From Mesostigma viride (taxonomy: Eukaryota > Streptophyta > Mesostigmatophyceae > Mesostigmatales > Mesostigmataceae), in assembly GCA_009746045.1 (NCBI GenBank), contig RPFO01000072.1:2305985-2369984 (forward strand): a stretch of DNA of 64,000 bases, given 5' to 3'. Every line of letters begins with the position of its first letter. Position 1 is the first letter of the stretch. The notes under the pieces were generated by a model. The model saw only the letters and a program-made list of their open reading frames with translations. It made no database searches and had not been told where the DNA came from. Made by a program: the position numbers and the translations under genes. Positions 34,201 through 44,670 of this stretch are shown piece by piece.

Positions 34201-37200
34201 ACTGGTCGCGAGCACCTGCAAACAGCTTGGTCACTGCATCTGCAGGGTTGACCTTCCCCGGGATGTGAAGAACACTCACAGCATAGGACAGCTCCTTGAG
34301 CAACAGGAAGTCCAGATCACGCGTACGAGACAAAGCATTCAGAATGAAGCTTACAAGCGGCTGGCTATCCGTATGCACAGTTGTCGTCAGCACCAAACGG
34401 ACACCCATCCACTTGCCCATCCAGCGCAAGAACTGCTCGAGGTACAGCGAAGCCTTGATACACTCACACACACCACGGCACTCGTTTGTGTCAGAGCCAA
34501 CTGCCACACGCCTGCACAGTCTCGAATACCACCCACACAGCGATCCCCGACCCCCTGGGTTACAGAGCACAAACAGACCACCCATCCGTGCCCTCACCTT
34601 GGTCAGTTCCCTGCCCTCACCCGACGTATCTGCAAAGCAGTGAAGAACAGCGGGCTGAGAGACCGACAGGCCAGAAAGCACCACACCTTGGCTCTCGGCC
34701 ACATACTGCTTCACAACCGACGGATGGACTTGCGACAACACGTCGTCTACCGTCCTACTTAGCACCACCAGATCGGGCGCACACACTGCCGCCATCCAAC
34801 CTAGCTTGCCACGCAGGCGGCTCCACAGGCCCTTAGCACACAGCTCATCCACCGAGCCCATCAGCTCCTCCCGATACTTGTCAGGAATACCCAGGTGCAT
34901 CTGATGCCTACCAGACGTCACCCGCAGGGTGTGCACTACACCGCAGAAGACACGCGGAGTCTGCTGGTCCACCACCTGCAGCTCGCCCACAGGGAAACGC
35001 TTAGCGAGATCTGCATAGAATTGATGCAGAACAGCACGGGGTGCTACCACCCGCAGGTCATCCCCATGCAATTGTACAAACAAGGGACCTGAGGGAGTCT
35101 GTGCCACAAACAACGAAGGGTCGTACGGGGATACCTCGAATGTCATCAGCTCAAACAGAGCACGCATCAAAGTGATCCGCCACACAATCGAGGCACTCTG
35201 CAGTCCCTCTATGGCCTTCAACAAGCCCATGAATTCTGCCCTCACTTCCTCCATCCAAAACGAGGGTGTGTGGACCACTAGGGGTGACGTACCCTCCCAC
35301 ACCTCACGCGCCACCTCCTCGCTAGAGTTAGGGAAAGCACGCTTGACATCAATAGACGCACACCCATAGTCTCTGCCCTCATCCAGGAAACCGAGATACA
35401 GCATGGTGATAATCGTGAAGCTATCCCACGCTCGACCTGGGGTGTACAGCTCCTCCTTGGCCAGCTCACTGGTTCCCGAAAACTCCTGCGACACCGGCCT
35501 CACATAGCATACCTCCACCCCAGCCTTTACCTTGTGAGACAAGACCATCTTGAGAGGAAGTACCTTGGCCCCATTGGGCACACTGTCCATTGGTTCATAC
35601 ACACCATACCCCTGCCACTCCTCCAGCGCCCTGTGAAACACGCACCACCAGCTGGAGAAACCACTCTGCGTCGACATCTCTAGTATCAGCCTCTCATAGC
35701 CAATCGGAGAATGTGCAGCGATGTCCCGCTTGGTAATACCGATGCTGGATGGATGCAACAACGCAGGCATGACCAGGTCTACCGCTGGCGGGAGATCCTT
35801 TCCCCACGCCACACCCTTTGTCCCTGTCAGTGCCGCTAGCCTAGCCACGGTGCTTGAGACGAGACTGAGAGGTTGTACTGCCTTTTACGATTCCAACTCT
35901 ATCGACCCATGGCCCTCCCTGGTCAAACTAGAGCTCTGGATCACAACATCAGGGTGATTAAGAAATGGCAGCCCCAGAATCGCAGGCCCATCATAGCCCT
36001 CAAGCACGCAGAAAGGAGTGTCACGCCCACGGCTCGAGCACACGGGTCTCCGTTGCAGCCAGCATGGGTCGAAACCAACTTTTTCACAAAGGCCAACAGG
36101 GGTCGCCTTGCAAAGCCGTAGAATTTGCATTATGTTTGCTAGCACTGTTGGGGATGAACATGCTAGGAGTGTTACCTCAGCCGTGTGATGCTCCGGTTGT
36201 TTGCCGTCTGATGCTATCCTCGCACGCTACCTGACATGGCATGCCGTGGCTTCTGTTCCTCCCAAAGGCGCCTCCGGCTGCTCCCCCCCAAAGGCTTATC
36301 TATTATACACTGCTGTTATACTAATTCCATTCCAATAATGGCGTGGCTTGTTTCCCTCGGCGGGTGCACCTGCCCCCCCCCCCCAGTTTACGATGTCACG
36401 AAGAGGGAGAGCTTCAACCACCTAAAGGAGATCTGGCTGCAGGAGTGTGAGATGTATTCCACCAACCCCGACTGTGTGAAGATGCTAGTGGGCAACAAAG
36501 TGGACAAGGTGAGCCTGCCACCTGGCCGAGGACAGGACATCGTGGTAGTGCTTATGGAAAATACAGACATGCAAAATTCTGCTCAACAAGTCCTAGAAGC
36601 ACGTGGGAGCATAGCGCAGGTCTCCGGCAGTGCTGACATGATTCCTTGTCACAGCTCAATTAAGAAGCTTCTTACGAGGGACAGCCTAAAGACTGCCCAT
36701 GATTCACATCAGCCACTTCAATGCCTTTGCTACAACCATGGCAAGGCCTTCGCTATAACTATGGCAAGGCCTTTGAGGTCGTTGCAGGTGTCAGAGTTCC
36801 TTATGCTAACAATGGCGCACGCACACCACCTATCTGATAGATGCTCACTGTTGCTTAATGATCTATGCCGGCAAATCTTGCCATCTCTACTCTCAATGCC
36901 ATGCCACATTGCATTCATTTTCTTGGCCGCAGGAGTCAGAGCGGCAGGTCACTCGCGAGGAAGGGGCCGCATTCGCACGGTCGCAGGCGTGTCTATTTCT
37001 GGAGTGCTCCGCCAAGACGCGGGTGAACGTGCAGCAGGCGTTCGAGGAGCTGGTGCACAAGGTGAGGCACGGTCGTGTGGGGAATATTGTATGATTTTCT
37101 GTAATATAATAGAAACAGAGACAAGGGTACCGGGGCACTTAGTGGAGGCATGTGTCCCATGCGTTGCATGAGGAGCTGGTGCGCAAGCTGGGTCGTCTCC

Positions 37201-37901
37201 TCTAGTGCATGCGATGATGTACCGAGAACATAAGTGAGTCAAAATGCCTTGAGATGTGGAAAGAATAGCAACTGCGGCAGCCATGGAAGCCATGTGTCTC
37301 GTCCCTGACTAGTCCTACAATAGGCTGAGGGCCGAGAGGGGCCCCACGTGCGTGCACTAGTGGAGACGTTGTTGCTTGTAACAACAGCGATTCCTGAGAC
37401 GGGGGTGTATGGATGCAGGCGGCTGCGGGCTCTATCGACGTGGGCGCTGATGGGATTTTGTATGGTGATGTTCTAGGGGGGGATGTCTTACAGGTTTTTC
37501 ACTGCGGTTGTTCCTGGCGAGCTGTCTGAACCCGTGGGAAGATGTGTTAGAAAACGATTGTCTGTTTAGTTGCTGGCCTGCTGCACTCTTGCATCATCGG
37601 GATGCCACCCATCGGCTGCTCTGCGATCCCTTGTGCATCGCTGCTTCTTTTTCCTTTGCCTTGTTTAGCAGGGGGGAGGTAACGATGACAATCTGAGGGG
37701 TTTCAAACATGCATGGCCATCGGTTGCCGCCTTGCTGACCATGGGTGACACATGTCTACTGTCAAACGCATGTTGTTTCTTCCCCCACCGGCACAGATCA
37801 TCGACACGCCTGGCCTGCTGCAGGAGCTGGCGCCGAATGCTGGCACCCTGCGGCCCGTGGCGGGGGGCTCGCCCTCCGACTACAGCAGCTGTACTTGCTG
37901 A
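28213..37901 (+). CDS. Rab18/RABC-type small GTPase, six exons resolved, 5' end missing
   Basis: Exons: 28213-28327, 29141-29209, 31886-31951, 36387-36508, 36933-37061 and 37797-37901. All are GT..AG and in frame, giving 201 residues. The start codon lies in an upstream exon I could not identify; the exon at 28213 begins in frame with [17 protein letters not shown]1 is GDSGVGKS, effector-region T is in LSPTIG, G3 is WDTAGQE (split across two introns), G4 is NKVDK and G5 is ECSAK. The C-terminus DYSSCTC ends in CXC, the double-geranylgeranylation signal of Rabs. [30 protein letters not shown] and [11 protein letters not shown] match plant RABC (Rab18-like) proteins, which act on ER, Golgi or lipid-droplet membranes; the exact site here is inferred. 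Introns are unusually long because a hAT-like element and copia-like pieces are inserted in two of them. Confidence 0.93.
29689..30351 (+). repeat. Internal 331-bp tandem duplication in the hAT-like element
   Basis: Unit one is 29689-30019 and unit two 30020-30351. They are almost identical. A one-base deletion in a run of T (29829 area) and a few substitutions, including the one creating the stop in AGAGCTTTAG, separate them. Confidence 0.95.
30142..30543 (+). CDS. Short ORF inside the hAT-like element
   Basis: 133 codons from [24 protein letters not shown], then basic DKRKRV, then a long acidic serine-rich tail. The start resembles the N-terminal lead of some hAT transposases (TLD.FFKK), so this may be the remnant of the transposase's first exon; there is no BED finger or catalytic region. 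The corresponding ORF in the first duplicated unit is frameshifted and stopped. Could also be a separate accessory ORF. Confidence 0.45.
   Translation: MSKKNGLAGFKTSTLDALFKKQAGEIVETENIVDLGRSLDGKEGRQGRDKRKRVEREEEDGSNAQEEEDGGQSSSSDSASNSVEEESVEEESGEEGAQTERSKADDDGSSGPSSDKTVTVVPVDISEEDVMVV
32042..32447 (+). repeat. Partial copia-type LTR, + orientation
   Basis: This 406-bp stretch is the inverted counterpart of 33211-33617 with few differences. It ends …TTTTTATTTTAACA, so it is the end of an LTR on + whose first part is missing. Confidence 0.82.
32455..33199 (+). pseudogene. copia-like reverse transcriptase/RNase H fragment
   Basis: The frame from GGATCACTTTG encodes [20 protein letters not shown] onward, including [13 protein letters not shown] and [17 protein letters not shown], and stops matching at SLYLE. 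It is nearly identical to the central part of the ORF at 34133-35848 on the other strand. The fragment is bordered by TGTACTA on the left and its complement TAGTACA on the right, and then by the inverted LTR copies. Confidence 0.85.
33211..33992 (-). repeat. 3' LTR of the copia-like element
   Basis: On - it starts TGTCATTGGTTGAGG right after a purine tract GGTGGGGAAAG (33993-34003) and ends …TTTTATTTTAACA at 33211. That gives 782 bp with TG..CA ends. The matching 5' LTR is not found to the right. Confidence 0.72.
34133..36145 (-). pseudogene. copia-like pol: protease-like piece, RT and RNase H
   Basis: The main frame 35848-34133 (571 codons) encodes a Ty1/copia-like [26 protein letters not shown], and [12 protein letters not shown] in the position of the usual YVDD box. 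RNase H follows with [10 protein letters not shown] and ends with [16 protein letters not shown] and [12 protein letters not shown]. Just upstream, 36145-35885 encodes a piece with [14 protein letters not shown], resembling the end of a retroviral-type protease. In copia elements integrase lies between protease and RT, but here only about 40 bases separate them, so integrase is absent. The element lies in the fourth Rab intron, antisense to the gene, and is 5' truncated. Confidence 0.8.
37160..37200 (+). repeat. Diverged copy of a Rab exon 5 end
   Basis: GAGGAGCTGGTGCGCAAGCTGGG at 37169 repeats the exon end GAGGAGCTGGTGCACAAG/GTGAGG at 37044-37066, about 125 bp downstream in the intron. Confidence 0.75.
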
Positions 37902-39261
37902 TCGCAGCCATTCCTGCCGAGGCAGGCGACCACATGGACGCATGGCACGCCAAGGCCTGTGGCTGCTCGCATGTGGCTGCTCCTAGCTCATGGATTGTCT
38001 TCGCCCCCCAGGGAGGATTGCCTTCGCCCCCAGGCTTCCCTCCCCCTTCCGGCTACAGGTTGTTGGCGTGGCCAGCGGGCTGCCATGATGGTGCTGGCTG
38101 CCATAGCAGCGCGACATGTGGCATTCGGACTGGTGCCATTGTCACGCGGTAGCGGGAAGTTGATCTTGCCCAATCATCGGCACGCCTCTTGGCGACCCAG
38201 GGAACAGCCCACATGGCACTTGGAAAACCTGGCGTCAAGTGCAAGGCCATGCATGGGGAGTGCCCATGCGAATGCCCATCTTCAGCTGCACAATGCCCAC
38301 TCAGGTGAAGGGGAACCGAATTCGCCTGTGTCATATGGATGTGATCTGACACCCGGGGCGATGCGAAGGAAGCCTACAATCACCTCATTTTTACCAGGCG
38401 TTGTGGGGGATGCTCGCATTACGCCGGGGTATATAGTCACGGACTTTAGAGGGCGGGAGGCGTGCTTGGAAGCTGGATGGGCCATTCCATCAATGGACTT
38501 GGTCGAGCACACGATGCACATCGACTGGGGTCCTGCGCATGAGGCGCATATTAAGCTTTTGTATATCCTGTCGTTCCAGATGATGTAGTCAGCCTTGGCT
38601 CTAGTGGTGGAGCATTGTGACCGGTTGGGACTTGTCCCATGGAAGCCCTTTGTTGGATGCCATTTCAAGTGTGGGAAAGATTGCCCTATTGTCTGGAACA
38701 AGATTACCCCATTGTCCCATATCTGGATTCACAGAGATTCCCGAGGTGGGTCTTGTAAATAATTGTGTCAGCTCCCTGGCTGTGCACTTGCACCCCGTAT
38801 GTGAAGAATGTGTGCCCTTGCCGGAGGGCAAGGAAGAAGTACATTGGAGATAGATTGATGGCTGTCACATGCTTGCATGAATGAATCCTATAGTAATGTT
38901 TACTTATTTGTGTTTTGTAATGCATATACCTCGCCGGCTATTCACGGCATGACATGTCCTCGTTAGTTACATCTGGCGGTACGTATTGTAAGTATCATCT
39001 TTACATCCGCCATCTTCGATTCACGCAGTCACGCGCGCTTGTTTCATCACACTCTAGCACATGGTTCAAAACTATAAATTATCCAGGAACAGTTGTCTCA
39101 CTTCATAAAGTATATCTTTCGGGATTTTATCACACTCTAGCACATGGTTCATAACTATAACTTATAACTATAAATTATATCATTCGGGATCCATAGCTCA
39201 GGCATGGCCCATATATGCCTGTCGATGGGGTTTGAGACGTGATCGAAGATACAACACTCCA
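37902..39261. other. Rab 3' flank, no gene seen
   Basis: The Rab 3' UTR should begin here. A + frame at 37959-38588 has no recognisable domain. A near-duplicate phrase, TTATCACACTCTAGCACATGGTTC with slight changes, occurs near 39040 and 39126. Confidence 0.45.
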
Positions 39262-39640
39262 TTAAAAAAAATCAAATTAAATTATAACATGACTCCGTTG
39301 GGAGTTCCATCATGTAGCACGTATATTCCCTTGCTTGACGGATGGCGGTGAGCGAATTAATCTGCGAAATTACCTAACTTTAAGCTGTAACTCCAAACTA
39401 ATCTATATAAAATCCTAGCTACTCTACTCAGCAAAGCGCCCCTTTCTCCCGTGGGGGCGGCGGGGGGCGCTTGCCCACAGGGGCTGGCGTGTGGGCCTCC
39501 AGGGACATGATGACGTCTCTAGCTGCGCATATCAGTCCAAGCAAGAGAGAGCTAGGGAGCTAGGAAATGCGGTGTTCAAACTAGGCTGGGGCCACTAGGT
39601 CGACCAGCTAGCAACTGATCTGTTTAGTTCATGGCATGGG
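39262..39640 (-). mobile_element. LINE family A, diverged 3' end
   Basis: On + it begins AAATTAAATTATAACATGACTCCGTTGGGAG at its tail (start of motif ATTAAATTATAACATG), followed by sequence homologous to the LINE A end at 44671. It is in - orientation and more diverged than the other copies. Confidence 0.75.
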
Positions 39641-40441
39641 TCTACCAACCTGCACTGGGTTCGTCCTTTGGGCCAGGCCATGTCAGGATTTGTACCCTGA
39701 TTTGCCCTATGTTTCCCACATTATTAGGCACAGGCGCCTGGGCCTAGCCGGGCACCTGGCCCGCACAAATCAGGTAGATACATCAGATAGACTAGCTGGC
39801 ACCAAGCCCGCCCAGCCTGGGCGATATGTCCTCACCTGGCGTGCCCCCGGCCGCGCGCGGCAGGGCCGCCACCCGTGGACTTTTCGTGATAGACTCGGCA
39901 TGGACATGTGCTACACTAGACGTGACGGGCTCACCCCCGGGCAGCCTCCTGGTTTGTCTGTAATATGGAGGCAGATGGTGCGCAAGGATAGATGGCAAGT
40001 AGTGATGAAGGAGACCACCCCCAAGCCTGTGGGGGCTCCGCGTGTGACCAAGTATGGCATTCATAGCGATTCGGGCCGCGGTGCCCACACCCCTGGAACT
40101 AGGACCTAGATAGCTTATACCATCCATTCCATCCCATGTTCCCCTCCCACTGAGGACTTATGCTCACGTGACGCAGTCACGTGTCTATTAATTAATTAAT
40201 TAATGGAGGCAGATGGTGCGCAAGGATAGATGGCAAGTAGTGATGAAGGAGACCACCCCCAAGCCTGTGGGGGCTCCGCGTGTGACCAAGTATGGCATTC
40301 ATAGCGATTCGGGCCGCGGTGCCCACACCCCTGTAACTAGGACCTAGATAGCTTATACCATCCATTCCATCCCATGTTCCGCTCCCACTGAGGGCTTATG
40401 CTCACGTGACGCAGTCACGTGTCTATTAATTAATTAATTAA
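39641..40441 (+). mobile_element. LINE family B 3' ends in tandem
   Basis: A + frame to 40109 encodes the C-terminal part of a LINE ORF2, LGLAGHLARTNQVDTSD followed by WRQMVRKDRWQVVMKETTPK, related to GHLARTSQVDTA of family A. After a 3' UTR with the palindrome CACGTGACGCAGTCACGTG it ends in ATTAATTAATTAATTA. A second copy of the last 239 bp (39964-40202) follows directly at 40203-40441, with the same tail. Confidence 0.82.
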
Positions 40442-40444
40442 TGT

Positions 40445-43080
40445 CAGGATATATATTATTATAATATAATTACTTACAGCAGAGTGAAATCACTCAAACC
40501 AAAGCAAACGCCCAGCTATAAACCTCTATACAGAGCCATGTCAAATTTCTCTATACTACGATAAGACCAATGGAAACTCCTAACGGGAGGAACCTAATAG
40601 CCCTGCTGCACCGCAAAATCAGCCCGCGTACGGCGGAGCATGATGTCAGCCATGGCCCGAGTCAGCGCCACCGACAAGCGCTGACGCCAATATGACGTCC
40701 AGGTCCGCGCCGACCATGAGGCCCGCTGGCCCTCCAGGTCCAGCCGGTCCTCCCGGAGCCGGCAACACTCCTTGAAGAAGGCGGAGGTCAGGGGCCCCAT
40801 GGCCCCAAACTCCTCCAGGACAAAGGGCACCACACGATGGTGCCCGACGTCGCCGTAGGCCAGGAGCTTGGCCCGCTCCGCCCGGTCCGCCGTGTAACCT
40901 GCCGTGAGGGAGGCCCCAGCCACGTGGCTAAGAGCCAAGGGCCGCGCCACCGAAACGTCGATAAGCAGATGCCGGCCACCCCCCTCAAAGTCCAGCACCA
41001 CGATGTCAGGCCGGTGGTTGGGGGAATAGAAGGCAGCGCCATCCGCATCCTCGGACCGGATGTTCGCGTGGGGGAAAACCGACCGAACCATGGCGAGCAC
41101 CACCGTCAGGAGGACAGTGTGCAAATACAAATACCAATTCTGATTCTGTTGGCCCCCCATGCAGGCAAGGTAGTGAGTCCCCGTGGGATCCAGCGGCTGC
41201 CCACAGCTACCACAAGGCCGCCCGGCCGGAACAAGAGGCTGCGGGGCAAATAGCTGGTGCCGGAGCGCCACCGAGTAGTGGCTGGGAGCCAAGGCGAATG
41301 GGGGGGCCATGGGAAGAGCACGAAGGTACGCCGAGCCCACACTCCACAAGGAAAGCGAGAACAGCCACGCACGTCCCTGGGCGTTGAGGTCCGCGAAAAG
41401 AGCAATCCAATCAGCCGTGTGCAGAATACCCGCGTAGGTTTTCTGGTGTTTATCGATGACGCGAGCAGGGAATGCGGCGGGAGATTGAACGGAGGCGACC
41501 GAGGGAGTGCCGCGAGGGAGGTGGCGCTGTACCGCCTGAGCGGCACGGACGGGAGAACAGGCCTGCTGGATCTCAGCATAGTGGCCTCCTGGATGGCAGT
41601 GACGAAGGGCAAGGGGTTGCTGGGGTCCAGGAGGTCAGGCGCTGCCGTTGCCAAAAGGGGCAGGAGCCGGCAGCTTTCCGCCCACGACTGAGCGACGGAG
41701 CCCAAAAATGCTGCTGGGGCCAGCCGGGCGGCACGAGTCAGACCACAGCCACCCATCCGTGCAGGCAGGGAGGCAATGCGAATAGCATGTGGCGGGAGGT
41801 CGGGGCCCGGGACCAGCTGCGCCAAGGCCGACTGGATGCGTTCGTCGTGGCCCTCGGCGGCCAGCCGGACCTGAGCCGGAAGAGCGCCCCGGAGCCAGTG
41901 AACGACGCGAGGGTGAGCGCAAAACCACAGAAGCAGACCCTTGGTCTGCGAATCATGAAGGCGCGCAATCAAGGGCAGTACCTCAGTGCGTGCCTCGAGG
42001 GCGGCCCGCAGAGCATCGATGACAAACGCGGGGTCGCCAACCGGAACGCCGAGGACATCCAACCCATGGAGGCGCTCGGCCCGGCCCAAGAGCTGGGGCG
42101 GAAAGCCGGAGCAATCACCTTGGGGCGAGTACACCGCGCACTTGGCCAGGGTCAACTGGAGGTTGATGTCGGCCACCGCGGTCTGCAGTGCCAGCAGAGC
42201 CGCGGTGGTGTCCGGCACAGGGCCCAGAAGGTAGATATCATCCAAGTAGGCCTGAATAGCGACCGCCGGGTGGGCAGCATGGACCGCTTGGAGGCAACCC
42301 TGGAGGGGGGCGGCAAAGTACAGGGGTCCCAGGGGGTCCCCTTGCTGGGTGCCCGTCCGCGATCGACAGCAGGCCGCCGCGAGTGCCGTCCTCCATGATG
42401 TGAACCAGTTGGCCGGGCTGGCCGTAGCACACGGCTGTCCAAGCGTACAAGTCCTCGAAGGACTCCATGACGGCCGCAAACATGCTGGCGCGGGACAGAC
42501 TGTTGAACGCGTTGTGGCAGTCGACCTTGACGACAGCGTGGGTGGGGTGGGCCTCGAGGTAGGCCTGCACCGAATGGATGAGGATATCCGCCCCGCCTGG
42601 AGTCGTCACCCCCAGCTGGGCCGCCACCGAGGTCTCACCCGCTGCGAGGGGCGGGCAGAAAAAGGCACGGAGCTCTGGCGCCTTTTGGCGGCAGATCACT
42701 TTGCCCACGAGCTTGCGGAGCACCTCACCGCAGGCGATCGGGCGCACCTTGCCCTCGGGGGGGGGCAAGACACCCTTGAGCAGAGCGAGGAGGCGAGCGC
42801 CCGCTAACCACTCCGACGCGCGCAGCGGGAGGAACGCGACCAGCCGCCAGGTCAATGAGGGTGTCAAAGAGAATGTCCTCGCCCCCATGCCCCACCAGGA
42901 CCTCCAAGTGCTCGTAGCGCCAGCCCGACGGCCCGGTAGAGGAAGCCCGCGGGACCGCACGCATCACCTCCAGGAAGCAGTCGCGGTCCAGCCGGAGGGG
43001 GGCCGGCAGGGGGTCCGGCACGGGCAGCTGGAAGCCGGGCTCCGCAGGGTGAAGAGCCTCCAAGGCCGCCAGGGTAGCCG
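40445..43080 (-). mobile_element. RLE-type non-LTR retrotransposon
   Basis: A - strand non-LTR element with reverse transcriptase followed by a C-terminal zinc-binding motif and a PD-type endonuclease. Its 3' end on + begins ATATATATTATTATAATATA and continues ACTTACAGCAGAGTGAAATC. It has no LTRs. A second, 5'-truncated copy lies at 43084-43382, and a scrap of the 3' end at 58628-58680, each beside ATATAT runs. Confidence 0.8.
40594..43063 (-). pseudogene. Reverse transcriptase / restriction-like endonuclease ORF, frameshifted
   Basis: Read on -, the frame starts LPAPLRLDRDCFLEVMRAVP and GPSGWRYEHL. It shifts near 42840 to KVRPIACGEVLRKLVGKVIC and VKVDCHNAFNSLSRASM, shifts near 42390 to RTGTQQGDPLGPLYFA and the catalytic AYLDDIYLLGP, and shifts near 41540. 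The last part has CGSCGQPLDPTGTHYLAC (a C-C-H-C finger), then HRPDIVVLDFEGGGRHLLIDVSV, which fits the PD-(D/E)XK nuclease of R2/R4/Dualen-type elements. It ends FAVQQGY then TAG. This arrangement, RT then finger then endonuclease, is characteristic of RLE-type elements. With three shifts the copy is dead. Confidence 0.82.
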
Positions 43081-43083
43081 CCC

Positions 43084-43382
43084 CGGATATATATATTAAA
43101 AATATAATTACTTACAGCAGAGTGAAATCACTCAAACCAAAGCAAACGCCCAGCTATAAACCTATATACAGAGCCATGTCAAAGCTCTATACTACGAAGT
43201 ACGATAAGACCAATGGAAACGCCTAACGGGAGGAACCTAATAGCCCTGCTGCACCGCAAAATCAGCCCGCGTACGGCGGAGCATGATGTCCGCCATGGCC
43301 CGAGTCAGCGCCACCGACAAGCGCTGACGCCAATATGACGTCCAGGTCCGCGCCGACCATGGGGCCCGCTGGCCCCGGATAT
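43084..43382 (-). mobile_element. 5'-truncated second copy of the RLE-type element
   Basis: About 290 bp nearly identical to 40450-40735, ending in the same FAVQQGY C-terminus. It is bordered by CCCCGGATATATAT on both sides (43078-43091 and 43373-43386 approximately), which looks like a target duplication of about 14 bp. Confidence 0.8.
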
Positions 43383-43821
43383 ATATGCCGCCCCGGCTGG
43401 CCAAGCCGTCGTGCGGGCCAGCCAGACGTACGTACGTACCGAGGTCAGTGTCTACCTGACTGGTGCGAGCAAGATGTCCAGCTTGCAAATGCTATCCTAC
43501 GCTGCCTAATCTCATCCGTGATGCGCGGCATACCCTTGAACAAAGACTCTAATGACCTATGTGTGGAAAACCCTACATTCGGGACCTGTCGGAGCATATC
43601 CTGTAAACGGTGCCGTTCAGCCGGGTGACCAGCTTGTCTGTGAGCGTCCACGCCTCGGCGCCGTAGGTGAGCACCGTGAGGACCACGACCTTGATAAGCT
43701 TAAGCACTCGCTTGCGGTCCTCGCCCAGGTCCCTCGAGTGCCAGTAGGTGTTGACTGTTGAGCGATCGAGCGGAGCCTGGCCCTGGCAGGCCAGCTAGAG
43801 CTAGTAGGCCGATGCGGGTGT

Positions 43822-44206
43822 AGTTAAGTAATGCAATACGCATTACTTTTGCAACTTGCAAGTATGCAAAAGTAATGCGTATCGCATTACTTAACTAAGA
43901 TTGGAGTTCGCTCCTGGGGCCGGTACCGGGTTCGAATCCTCTCGGAGGCACGGAAATATTTGCGGCGGGTAGGCCTGGGAGGCCGAGTCGAAATATTTGT
44001 GGATTTCTATGTTTGGCGGAGGCCGGGTAGTAGGCCAAGTCGAAATAGGAATTACGGCGTGAGGCTGGGAATAGCCGAGTCGTAATTAATCGAGTCACCT
44101 CGGTAACGAGCGGTGTGTGCGGAACGCCGGATTTCCCCACGCGGCCCAATTTCAGTTAAGTAATGCGATACGCATTACTTTTGCATACTTATTGCATTAC
44201 TTAACT
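43822..44206. mobile_element. 385-bp MITE with 16-bp inverted ends and 5-bp target duplication
   Basis: The ends are perfect: AGTTAAGTAATGCAAT at 43822 and its complement at 44191-44206. GGTGT flanks both sides (43817-43821 and 44207-44211). The uninterrupted site GCGGGTGTCCACATCG is present in the related LINE copy at about 45460, so the insertion and the duplication are both visible. The left end continues as a 74-bp foldback (43822-43895), and the right end is a shorter relative of the same foldback. The interior has three stem-loop repeats at 43957-44095. No ORF of note. Confidence 0.92.
43957..44095 (+). repeat. Three imperfect stem-loop repeats inside the MITE
   Basis: Each unit begins GGCGGG or similar, has a short stem-loop (GGCC TGGGA GGCC; GGCC GGGTAGTA GGCC; GGCT GGGAAT AGCC) and then RAGTCGWAAT. 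The third copy changes both stem sides together, C to T and G to A, so pairing is kept. Confidence 0.75.
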
Positions 44207-44670
44207 GGTGTCCACATCGTCGGCGGTGTCGGGGAGCATGCGCCATGTCCCCAGCAGTTGCATCACTTGCATGCTCCCCAACAATATACTCCACGTGCAT
44301 GCCCCAATAAATGATCATAGTGGCGGATCTCGACAAGTCCCTGATGCCGTTGATCGATAGCGTGTCCCACGTCACCGGCCTAGGTATCATGCAGCACTAT
44401 ATAACAACCGTGTGACACTAGCTTCAATGCAGCTAGCTAGCGTGCCTGTGGACCCGTGCATATACACGTTTTATCGCTTAGCAAAGGCACATCAATGGCC
44501 ATATTAAAATACCGGCAGCCTCTGCATATGGGCCTCAATTGTGTATGCATGAGGTGCACTGCCGTATAAGCTAGTAGTAATCCCAGCGACTACTAGAAAA
44601 AGGCAAGCTTGGGCAAGCCTGGTCTATTGCCCCATCAGGAAATTGACATGGCAGCCGCTGGAAGCCCGGG
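44207..44670. other. Diverged sequence between LINE fragments
   Basis: The first 25 bases continue the LINE A frame; the rest shows no ORF and no recognised repeat. A palindrome-like AAGCTTGGGCAAGCCT lies near 44604. Confidence 0.4.

Larger units (their letters stand above)
43383..44230 (-). mobile_element. LINE family A internal fragment, split by a MITE
   Basis: Homologous to 45080-45490 of the copy at 44671-45569, including the GHLARTSQVDT region. The MITE at 43822-44206 interrupts it. Confidence 0.8.

Noticed and set aside
36236-37171. Long + frame of 311 codons across Rab introns and exons.
   Set aside because: It joins intron with exon in the wrong frame for the GTPase; splice-based exons give the conserved protein.
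43900-43960. A tRNA-like B box (GGTTCGAATCC) inside the MITE suggested a tRNA gene or SINE head.
   Set aside because: The T-arm does not pair properly and no A box or acceptor partner is found at the right distance.
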